From Panagrolaimus kolymaensis (taxonomy: Eukaryota > Nematoda > Chromadorea > Rhabditida > Panagrolaimidae), in the NCBI GenBank assembly GCA_028622995.1, contig JAJQJQ010000011.1, forward strand, positions 3,720,001 through 3,784,000: a stretch of DNA of 64,000 nucleotides. Direction: 5' to 3'. Shown here in pieces: positions 1 to 11,000 of the stretch. The translations under genes were made by a program, and so were the position numbers. Below the pieces are notes generated by a model that was not told where the DNA came from, ran no database searches, and was given only the letters and a program-made list of their open reading frames with translations. How positions within the stretch are numbered: the first letter of the stretch is position 1; the number at the start of each line of letters is the position of its first letter.

Positions 1-739
1 TGCCAACGTCCTGATGGAAGGTGGGGTTTAAATATAATTTTTCTGCTAATTCCACAATCTCAGTTTCACTGGTTTTGGAGATTCAACGGAATCAGATATG
101 CGATTTGTATTTTGTGCTGCTGCTATTAGCTATATTCTCGATGATTTTAATCATATTGATATTGAAAGAATGCTTGAATTTATCGGAAGCAGTCGATCAT
201 TCGAAGGTGGATTTGGTCAAGGACCATCACTTGAAGCCCATGGAGGAAGTAGTTATTGTGCCATCGCCAGTTTATCCCTTCTCCATCATCTTCATGACAA
301 TGTAGTGCTAAACAAAAAACAAAGGAATAAATTAATTACATGGGCGCTTCAACAACAAGATCATGGCTTTCATGGAAGAACCAACAAACCTGATGATACA
401 TGTTATGCATTTTGGCTCGGAGCTTCTCTTGCTATGCTTAATTCTGAATCTCTAGTCGATCATACAAAATTGAGACAATTTCTCACAGAATGTGAAGACA
501 CTCGCTTAGGCGGATTTTGTAAATACACAGATTCTGAAAGTTCTGGTTTGTTTTTGATATGGATGAAATTTATTTTAATTGCACTGATTTCAGACGTTTT
601 GCATACTTATTTTGGCATAGCTGCTTTGGCTATATTTAATGAACCAAGCATTCGTCCAATCTTCACTGCCTTGAACATTTCTTACCGAGCTTTTGAACAT
701 CTTGAAAGAATAAAAAGTAATTGGAGAAAGGATTTGTAA
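1..739 (+). CDS. PGGT1B: Geranylgeranyltransferase type I beta subunit (3' part)
   Basis: This is the beta subunit of protein geranylgeranyltransferase I, a cytosolic heterodimer that puts a C20 prenyl group on CaaX proteins such as Rho and Rac. Exons are 1-20, 64-545 and 594-739, with introns of 43 and 48 nt. The 5' part lies outside the window, so about 215 C-terminal residues are seen. Joining exons 1 and 2 restores the family motif QRPDGSFTGFGDSTESDMRF, which supports the splice choice. The zinc ligands are visible: Asp and Cys in NKPDDTCYAFW, and His in DVLHTYFG, which only appears after the second intron is removed. LEAHGGSSYC and FHGRTNKPDDT are typical alpha-alpha-barrel repeat motifs. 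AATAAA signals sit at 758-763 and 765-770. Farnesyltransferase beta is less likely because of the NKPDDT context. The family assignment is firm. Confidence 0.95.
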
Positions 740-2534
740 ATTTTTTGAAATGAAAAAAATAAACAATAAAAATGCGATTTTATGGATCGAATATTTCTCA
801 TATTCACACAAACATGATCATGAATCATCTCTTCTTCTTTTTTGGTTAAGGTTGAATAAAAAAGGATTTGAACGGATTTTATTTTATACTACTCTTCCTT
901 TCACAAACATAACGTTTTGAATTTGTTTTTATAAAATCTAAAAATTTTCTAAAAGTTTGTTTGAGAAAGAGATGCTTTATCGGACTTTTTGGATGCGGTA
1001 TAAATGTTCTTTAAAAAAAGACAATCCAACTATCATGATTTTGCAAAAATAATAGCTTTATTCTTGTAATTTAAACCTTTCACTAATCGTGATTGTTCTT
1101 TGTTTTTTTTTGTTATAAAGACCATGCTTTTTTGTCTCATTTTTCAAATCGTCTCTTCAATTAACTAGTTACTTTATTTTTGTTGCAAACCAAAATCTCA
1201 TTGTTCGAGGGCTTCTTTTTTCTTTGACAGTTGCGATCGCATGCTTTCATCGTTTTTAATTTTCTTTTGAGAGACATCCTTAAAAATTTATTTTTGTTTT
1301 ATTCTTTCTTTTTTGTTATTAAATATGTGAGACTATGTTTTTAAATCAGTAAAGAAAAATTTATTTGAACTGCTATAACGAAATTTTAAAAGATTTCATT
1401 TAAAAAATGTGGACGATATTTATTATTTTCATTCCTCTTTAGTTGAATATTAGTCAGTTCATCACCTTTATTTTTTAATGTTTTAACGATGTTGAGTCAT
1501 ACTCTTTTTTCACTCATGAAAGTCTCTCTCTCTCTCTTTCCCAAGGAAGTCATCAAGAAATTTTATGTCGAAGTCTTGTTAAAAATTGTGCGAACAAAGA
1601 AACGTCAGTCATTTATTTTGTTAATGACAATTGAATTTTTTTTGGTTTAAATAAGTGTTTTTGAACAAATTTTTGCAATCATTTCTAAGTGACATTTGTG
1701 TTCCAAAGTTTTAAGTCTCGAGTTTGTCGATTTTTTTCCAAGCTGATTAATTTTTAGTTTTGATCAAATGTGTAAAAACGGGGTGTGTAGCTGCTTCCTC
1801 AAGTAGCAAAAAATGTGACTCATTTAGGTTACGTTTTTACATATATATATATAAAACGCGCTCGAACCAAAATTTTTGAGTAAAATCACAGGTTGCTCTT
1901 AAAATGACGAGTGTCATGAATTTTAATGAAGCGTGAAAACCATCATGCATTTTCCCGTTTTTGTCGTTCTTTGCTTTTGCTTATATTTGAACCTTTTCAA
2001 CGCTTTCCATTGCTTATTGAATACCTACTTTGCATATCGTTTTTTTGTTTATAATTTAATTTATGCCTCATGCTCTCAGGGCCATATTTTTCTTGTTCAT
2101 TTATTTTTATAATAATAAGGCAAATCGATGTTAGACATCATATTTCCTATTTCTTTTTCGCCTTTTTGAACAACAAAAAATGCGCATAAAAAATGCGATT
2201 GAACGTTGGTTTAGTTTGATTTGAAGACATAAAATAAGATCGGATCGATTGCAAAAAAAAAGAAGAGAGAGATAGGAGTTGTGATGATGCGACAAGCTGA
2301 TGTGATCTTGTCCATTTTTGAGGTCTTTCTTTCATTGCGGCCATTCAACCGCAAAAAAGTCGCAACAGTTTTGTTTGTCGTGTTCCCGCCAGAAAAAAAA
2401 AACCTGTTGGATTTACATAAATTTTTGATCCGTGCAAAATATGTATCCGATTTGTTTAGTAAAATCATGAAAACTTTGTTGTATTTAGAACCTGACTCAC
2501 TAGTCCTTTTATTTTCAGCTTGAATTCTACAAAC
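740..2534. other. Intergenic region
   Basis: About 1.8 kb of AT-rich DNA with T-runs, a CT microsatellite near 1528-1540 and an AT run near 1841-1852. The left end holds the 3' UTR of the geranylgeranyltransferase gene. The right end holds a pyrimidine-rich acceptor (AG at 2517-2518) 16 nt before the next ATG, which fits a trans-splice site. I see no convincing coding exon. Confidence 0.6.
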
Positions 2535-3229
2535 ATGCGTTTTATCTTTGCTGTTATTTCAATTACTTTAATGGTTTTTGCAACTTCGGTAAATTGTGAC
2601 TGGTGGGATGATGTAGTTAATAGTGTTCATTCAAAAGTTACGGATGGCGCTGATTATATTCGTGATACCGCAGGTCCGGCTATTCGTGATAAATTTGATT
2701 CATTGAAAGCAAAACTTCAAGATCCGGAAACTCATGAACAAGTTCAAACTTGGGTTAAAGAAGTAATTTTTTTAAAACATTTTTTATATCAAAATCTTTC
2801 GCATAAATTTTTTGATAAATAAAAAGCAGTTGGTTGTAGCACCATGAGGCTGTTACAATCTAAACATTGATCATCAATGTGGCCGAAAATTATTTTTACC
2901 TAATTTGAACCATTAATTATCGTTGCAACAATATAATTTTTTGTTTGTTAATGAAACATAAGATTCCACAAAAAAAACAATTGTTTCTTATAAAACAAAA
3001 AATGCTTCTTTCTTTTTTTATAAGAATACGGTTGTTTACAATTATAAAATTCTTTGTTTTTCAGGAAGCTCTTCCCGTTATCAAAGAAAAATTCAATCAA
3101 GCTTCGGATTTCATCAATGATGAAGTAGTTCCTGAAGTGAAAAAAGTTTTTGATGCTGGCGTCGAAGGTCATCGCAGGGTTTACACTGATGAAAATGGTG
3201 AAACTGTAATCAAGCAAACTCAAGATTGA
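2535..3229 (+). CDS. Small secreted amphipathic helical protein, family unknown
   Basis: Two exons, 2535-2762 and 3065-3229, encode 130 residues. The start is the first ATG after an acceptor-like AG at 2517-2518. Residues 1-21 (MRFIFAVISITLMVFATSVNC) form a clear signal peptide. The mature part begins DWWDD and is rich in Lys, Asp, Glu and Val with a heptad-like pattern, including LKAKLQDPETHEQVQTWVKE and PEVKKVFDAG, so it is probably mostly amphipathic helix. There is no Cys in the mature part and no membrane segment. The intron is 302 nt and in phase 0. I do not recognise the family. An extracellular lipid-binding or structural role is only a guess from composition. It is a lone gene between the prenyltransferase and perlecan genes on the same strand. 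Confidence 0.75.
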
Positions 3230-5059
3230 AACCTATTATTAAAACCTAATTATTATTTTCTCTTATTTGTTATTCATTATTTTTGTAGTTTGATTTAAAT
3301 GTTCTGTACACTCATTACGCAACTCATATCCACAGGTTCTCCAAAATGAAAGCAACATTTTTTGCATTTCTTTTTTTTCTGTATTGTTATAATTTTTTTT
3401 TGCTGTTTTGAATTTTTTTGATTGAAGTAAAGAAAAATAACAAAATTTTATGATTCAATCAAAATTGAGACAATTGAAAAATGCCAAAGAGGATAGGTGC
3501 TTCGATGATTGAAAAGAATAAAGAAAAGCCGCAAAAATGAAATGCAATGATTTTTGGTTAGTGGCGTATTAGAAATTTTTAAAACAATGCAAGAAAATTT
3601 ATGCCCCTTCTTTTTCCGTAATGGGATTAAATAAATCCTCCTTTATTTAATTTTTCAATTCAATAAAACTAACTTTCATTTTTTTTATTCTTGAAAAGTT
3701 TAAAAAAAGGAGTTAGATAAAAAAATTAATTTAAAACTATGCTCTTGATTTTAAAATTTATAGCGATAAAAATTAGAAAGAAAATGATGACGACGATATA
3801 ACTATGTTTTTCTTATGAGATAAATTTCATCAATGACTAAAGGCAGACAATTGGGAGGAATTATGATCTGATTGACTGACAGACATCCCCATCCGCGTAT
3901 AGTTTTTATTAAGTTCAAAAAAATATTAACGATTGATGGCCTTAATTAGTAATCGAATAAATATTCTTATTTTTCTTTATAATATTATTCTTGAGCTAAC
4001 TTTAATTTTGTGTATTTATATAACGGCAAAAAGGTACGATAATTTAGTTTCATCTTGAATCATGAGACATGGTAAAGATGTCTCATTGGAAAAAATATAT
4101 TTCACTGGATTCTCATTCATTTCTACTTCTGGGCAAGCCTTATTGTAATAACATTACCTTAATTTTCTTTTTCATTTCCCTTTCTTTTTTCAACGTTTAT
4201 TTAAATAACTATGAAAAAAATGTGTTTACAATTTCAACAATGAGTAAACTATTTTAGAGATGACTAAACTCTTTAAAAATGTCGTTGACCACAAAATTAA
4301 AGGAATGAATGACTTTCATTCGCATCATGGCCTTCAGCATAGTTCTTTTAAATATATACTTTATTTTATTGTTTTGACCCCCAAATTAAAAAAATAAAGA
4401 AACAAAAGCAAACTCTTTATTTTCTCGATCATTGTTAAACACTTTCTCTCTAATCCATTTTTTTCTTCTTCAAATTTTCAAACAAAATTTACAAAGTAAA
4501 TACAACGTTTTTTTGGTTTATTGTTTTTGTTTCGGTTTTTTTCTTTGATTTCGGCCAGGTCATTTATCCATTCGATTTTTTGTTGCCATCTTTCCCTAGT
4601 AATAGTCTTGGATAAAAAAAATTAAGGAGTCCCTCGCGGGCAGCGGCGGCACATATCATAATCAGCGACATCGTCTTACATTCTCGTTTTTTTCTTCAAA
4701 TTTTTTTTTTGCGCGAGATCAATCGTGCGGCAATAATCATAATCTTGGTTTGGTGGCAGTGGTGGCAGATCCTGTCGACTGCTGTTGCTCGATCGGTATT
4801 CCTTCATTTTTATTATTAATTTGTATCGCCTTCCTTTTTAAATAACAAGGTTTTTGATTTGCTCTTTTTTCGTTCACTGATATCTTGTTTTTGAAAAAAA
4901 TTGTTTTAATTTTGTTTCGCTTTTTAATATGTATTTTTTATTTCATGGAGATTCTAATGATCTGAGTTTGTTTTAATTTTAGCTTTCTTTTAGTTTTGCC
5001 ATTTATTGGATTTTATTTTAAATATTTCGGACGCAAAAAGTGAAGTTAGTTTCCGCAAA
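3230..5059. other. Intergenic region and presumed upstream promoter of perlecan
   Basis: About 1.8 kb, AT-rich. It carries the 3' UTR of the small secreted gene at the left. I see no coding exon. At the right it contains a sharply GC-richer block (4629-4790, listed separately). Several T-rich AGs at 4982-4992 could serve as trans-splice or 5' UTR acceptors just before the perlecan ATG at 5060. Confidence 0.5.
4629..4790 (+). promoter_or_regulatory. GC-rich block upstream of the long perlecan form, candidate promoter
   Basis: This is a local GC-rich island in very AT-rich DNA, 270-430 nt before the ATG at 5060. It contains ATAATCAGCGA (4658-4668), GTGCGGCA (4725-4732) and CAATAATCA (4731-4739). 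GTGCGGCA and CAATAATCA recur exactly, and the first element recurs with a 2-nt insertion, in a similar block at 18445-18475 upstream of the second perlecan start. A promoter role is inferred from position and shared words only. Confidence 0.4.
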
Positions 5060-8000
5060 ATGCGGTTACTTCTTCTTCTATTTGTTGTCCTTTTTGCTAA
5101 AAGTGAAGGCCTATCAATTGGATCATTTTTTAATGGATTACTTGGATTTTCTGAAGATGCTCCTATTGCACCAGCTGTTCAATTCACAGGTTCAGCGGAA
5201 ATAAATGTTACGGATTCGGTTTTTCTTAATGATACTTTAACAAGCGACAATACGACAACACCACTTGAAGAATATGAGTATCAAGATGCAGAAGTCACAA
5301 CAGCAATTGTTGAAGCTAATTTATCTACTGTGGCAACAACTATTTTAGCAGAGACAGAATCTACAACCGAAGCAATTACTACGGTTGAAAATGATTCTCA
5401 AAGTACTCTCGTACTTCAAACGGAGCTTGGAGATTTTGTGGATATTAACCGAGATAATGCTATAATAGAGGGATCGGGTGAAGATATTCCTTTAGGTAAA
5501 GTTTGTTGATAATCTATTTATGATTAATAATCATATAAATTTGGCGGTAAGCCTCTAGCATTAAATAGTAATGAAAAAATGAGACAATTCACGACAAGTC
5601 CTATTTAATTGTCTTAGAGCCACCCAATTTCTGATAACTATTATTTATAGATTAAGCGATTAATTATTAAAATTAAAAAATATAACAAAATTGCTTTATA
5701 TTTTTATTGTATAAAATGGTTAAATTTCAGAGGATATTCTTTCTTCCTCCTCAACAATAATTCCTACAACCTTCTCAACGCTTGAAGAAATTCTCACAGG
5801 TACTTCACCATATTGGACCACAACAACTTCATCGTCACATAGATATCGAAGTAAGTTAAAATATGCTTTAAAAAATGTTTTCCAATCAAGTTCTTTCCCT
5901 AAAAAGTAAAAGCTTCAAATCTCTTTTGCACTTATTGAAGCAACAACCGAAACTAATCGTATTCTTAATTTTATTTCTTTCGTACCTTTTTGAGGGGGAA
6001 AATTTAATTCTCTCTCTCTCTTTCAAAAAAAAAAGGAAATGGTTTCAACTTTTCACTTCTCCTTTTCCCCGATCAAATTGCGCAGGAGGCGGAAGCATAT
6101 AGAATAGATAGATATATTTGCCAATAGGGATATTATAGCTTTTTTCAAACAAAAATTTTTTTTCTTCCCTCGCTTATTGACGCATCAAAAGTAAAAATTA
6201 AAAAAGTTTGTTGAAAAAGTAAACAAAAATTGTTGAAGATTTCCTAAATCCGAATATCCGCAAGAATATATGCATTTTTGTGACCGACAAATATTTGATG
6301 GGAAAGTGTACTCATCAAAGCAGCAACGACAGAGTACTTTGCTGCGCGAGCGCTTTTTCTTCTCTTCATTGAATGTTTTCACGTAATACCTTTAATAAAA
6401 ACCCTTTACAAACTTTGATGCTTTGGCTTTTAGCCCGAGTAATTTTTTTTTCGTGTAAAACGAATGAAAGTTACGTAAGAAGAAGCTATTTTTATTGTGC
6501 TCGGACGATAGATGAAAAGAATGATGAGATTTGTATATTAAAAGGCAGTAGCCTTTGTCCTTTTGTCGGTAAAAATTGTCTTAAAAGTGATTAACTTTTC
6601 TGTTGAACTTAAAATTAAGGTTAGAGTAAACATTATGACATGATCCGTTTAAGATGTGATTAGTAGTGTTATGTAAACGAACCGTTAAATTTAGACGGAA
6701 AAAAGGAAATTAAGTAAACATTGAAGGAATTGGTTGGTTGCCGGACACAGTCTAATGATTTTGATAGCTTTTTTAAATTCGAAACTTTGCTAACTGTCAT
6801 TCTTCTCCGACATCTTCGTTGTCTTTTTTTTTTTGCAACATTTGAAAAATTCACGTTTAAACTTCAAAGTTTGTATAAGATTTTATTGCAAAAAAATAAT
6901 GAAGATGAACGAGGATTAAAAAACATATTTGAAAAGGTACAAAAACGAGAATGTTGCTGGACGAAATGGGAAAAACAAACTTTTTTGTTTACTTTTATTT
7001 TCTACAGTATTTTTACGAAACCTTAATTTGAATAATAAAAATAAAAACAAAGATCAAGTATGAGACGCTCGCAAACAATTGAATCACCAAAACATTTTAA
7101 ATTACAAAAGCCTCGTTTCAAAACAGGCTGTAAAATTTAGATGAAGCAATTATCTTTTTTCTTTTTCTACCAAAACTTGCATAGTTTCTTCTTTCCTTTT
7201 TTCGGATGTTACAACAACAACAGCAAAAAAAGTTGCATCTATTTTTGAATGAAATCAGTTAAAAAAAGGATGAATGATTATTTTTGTCCTTGCTATTCTC
7301 CTTCAATCGTCTTCAAAAACTTGCCCCTGAAATGCAGCTAGCCAATATTGGTGCTTCTTGATTGAAGAAGAAGGTAACGATGTCATTCATCGACGTAGTA
7401 GTTCGTTGATGAAGGAGAGAATGAGGGACACACCTTTTTGCGCAATAATTCATTCGATCACCTTCGACGACAATAACGACGATGAAAGCTGCCAGCAGGA
7501 GCGAAAGGAAAAAAAGCAGCAGCAAAAATAGTCCAGCTTCTTCTCCTTCGCTAATATATTTTTTTGCTCCCGCCTTTTTTCTCCTTCCTTTTTTCTTCTT
7601 CTTGCATATTTTTGTTTCGTTCATCACTACTTCACCAGGAGACGACCCAGGAAAGAAAAAAAATAGGAGGGTTATCATCGTAACTTTACTTCATCAAGGA
7701 TGGCTTTTTCGCCAAGTGTCGCTATGGCACTTATAGCTATCATTTATAGAATTACAATAAATTTACCTGATATGCCATTTTCGGCAAATTTGAGGAATCG
7801 AGATTCAACCGAATTTGCGGAATCAAGTCAACAGATTATTGATGCAGTAAATTTTTTAATTAAACCAATTCCGGGTTTTCATAATGTTACAGTCAAAGAA
7901 TTCAGGTTTGTCGAAGAGTCTTGATCTAAAAATGCTAGACCATGGATGATTATAGATATCAACAAGTTGTTGGAACTATGGCGATATTGGATATATTATC

Positions 8001-11000
8001 CACAAATACTCATGATATTAAAAGTTTTAAAAAATTATTTGAAGATTCCATTCAAGAAGGCCATATGGGTTGGTTGGCAGTTGCTCCTGAGGGCTTTGAA
8101 CTTCATACAATGAAAGGTTTCTCATTCATTTATTTTGGCCTAAATTATTACATTAGTTCTCCCATCTTTCTTTTTTTGTTTGGTAATTTCCTCCTAAGAG
8201 AGACGTTATTTATTTATTCCTCAAATCTTCTTTTTTTTCTTGCTTCTTCTTATTCTATTTGCACATTTTTTGATGATTCGTCCATCAAAAAAATAAAAAA
8301 TGCAACGTCTTGAATGGATCAGCTTCCGTGGTGCGCGATTGTCTCAAAAGAAGAGACACTAATTCTCATTGTCAACAATATTCAGCTTTTTCCGGAAAAG
8401 ATGCAACCAAAAAATGATTTGTTTTAAAACAAAACAAAAAAGAAACTTTTGTTAAATAAAAAAAAGAGTGACACACTAGTTTCTGATTCAAGTCCAGAAA
8501 AATAGTATTTCAAAGCAACTAAAACAAAATACAATTTTTTTAAATATTGTATGTTGTTGTTATTTGCTGATGTTTGAAAATTTTATGACTTGAGGGAGCA
8601 GAATATTGATAAGAATTTTTGTTTGCATTAGCACATTTTTTTGAAACAAATTAAACGATATACAAGAAGATACTTTTTTTAAATTACATTTGAGTTCTTG
8701 ACTTGAAATTCCAGTTTCTGCTTCAAAGTAGTTAATTGATCCTATACTATTTTTATAAACTTTAAAATGTGTATAAAAAAATTGCGGAAGCGGCTTTTTC
8801 TTTTCCTCAAAAGGCCGCTCAAATTTTGACAAATTAGCAAATAAATAAGTGTTAGTTAGTTTTATTTAAAACCCATCATCTCATCGTCATCGTTTTCATC
8901 GTTAGCTTGAATTACCTAAAATCGTTTTAACGCAATTTTTTGTTTTAATTTCTTTCATTATTTACTTTTTATAAAGCGCATTTGAGTTACTGAGTGCTTC
9001 GGACAGCACAAAAAAAATTAATGAAGATGGTGCAAAAATCAAAAAAGAAGATACTATTTTAAACGACTGTATGTATTTTTTACTTGAAAACAATGCGAGA
9101 CACTTTCTTCTCTTCCATTCGTTCCTTTAAAGTTATGGAACGCCGCTTTTTTTTCTCTAAAAAATATGTTTATTAGATAAATTCTTATCAGAAAAAAAAG
9201 CAAACGACTTCCATATGCTAAAAAAAGTATAAAAAACTGTTAATTGTTTTTTTAGTAGACCATGCAAAAAATAAAATTCTCTAGGGAGAAACTGAACTAC
9301 AAAATATCATTAAAAAAATATATAAATAATTGCAATTTAAAAAAATTAAATTTATTTTAGTGAATGCAACCAATGATGGAAAATTTGATATATCATTTGC
9401 AAAACCAACAGTTACTTGCCCTGATGGGAGCGTGCCTGAATATTCATTGTATGTTATTTTTTCTTCCTATTTTGCTTTTTACTATTTTCTCAAGTTCCTG
9501 ATTAAAATAATTTTTTTCATTTTTATTGCTACCACTAAAAAATCAATTTTGTGGTTAAAAAAACTTTTCATTTAAAAAAAATAATCGAAAAGCTTGTTTG
9601 AAAGCAAGCATTCAACCAACCAACCAAACCTTTCGGGATTGCATCGACGTCTCGATAGGCATCGTCAAGACACGTTTCAAAAAAAAAAAGAGAATGTTGC
9701 TTTTGCGTTAAATTTGCGCATTTTTCGGGCTCTTATACTGGTCACTTGAAAAGTGTTCCTCTCTTTTTTGAAAAGAAAAAAATCTTTGACTTCCAGACTG
9801 CATTTAATTATTATTTTAAAACAAAAAAAGCAAACAAAAATTATAATTTTAAAAATATTTGTCAGAACATTATCATTAAAAAAATTATCACAAGATAAAT
9901 TAACCTTTTAATTCATTTAATCCAAATGCAAAAGCCAAGCAAGCCACAAAAATATAAAAATAATTCAGCTTAAAAGCCTATCTAATGCCGCATTTTTAGG
10001 CATGGTTCAACATATTGTTGGTCACATTCAGTTTGTCCATCAGGAACTGCATGCCTTCAATCACAATGTTGTAAAACTCCACGTAGGTTATTTTTTAATT
10101 TTCGCTTCTAAAACAATCCTTATTTATTTTTTCTAACATGTCACAAGCACATTGCTTTTTTTTGTTGAAGTGTTTTTTGCTTCCACTGAATGCACTATAA
10201 TTAATCAGACTTTAAGTTGCTTATACAATTCGAAAATGTCCTGAAAATCAATGGGAATGCAGTGATGGGACATGCTTACGAATGAGTCTTCGCTGTGATG
10301 GGCTCCTGGATTGCAAACTTGATAAAAGTGATGAATTCTTTTGCAACGGTAAAATATTACTCCATTTTGTTTTTTGTTTGGCTTTGCTTTGGTTTGAGGG
10401 AATCCAAATATTTAACACAAAAAATAATTTATTTTTTAAAGACATTTTAAAAATTTTGCAACCAATTATTTGACCTTTTTGGATTTATGTTTTTGTTGTA
10501 ATAACTCTTCTTCTTCTCTCTCAGCTCGAATAGTGGCCCGTCGTTCAACTTCCATAGTAACTTGCATGTAAAAATATCCGATAGTTATGAGAAGAAAGAA
10601 TGGCCATCGAAGAGTCCAAGTTTCTTCCCAAAATATTCTTTGAACAAACATTTGTCCAACTTGAGAACCTCCAAGGAAATAAAAGTTTGAGTAAAGCCCA
10701 ATAGCGAAGCAAACAATTTGAAGCCATCCTAAAATTCGACGAAAATTTACATCCGAAATCTTTTTTTCACGCCACATTTGAACTGAAGGGAAACTATAGA
10801 TGATTTTTGCGGAGTATTCAAAGAATAGTTCGAGAATATTTAGGCCAATCCAAACCTAAAATAATTTTAATTTATATAAAATTTTGAGACAGTAAGCTTA
10901 CGATGTTATGGTGTTGAAAGATGCCATGCCAAATAAGAACGAAAGTGTAACTCGCTAAAACTCCAAAAATTTTTCTTGAAATTGAAAAAGTTGGAGAGCA

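Noticed and set aside
7313..7736. Open frames on both strands rich in Lys, Ser or Phe
   Set aside because: Low-complexity overlap in an intron, no splice support and no domain.
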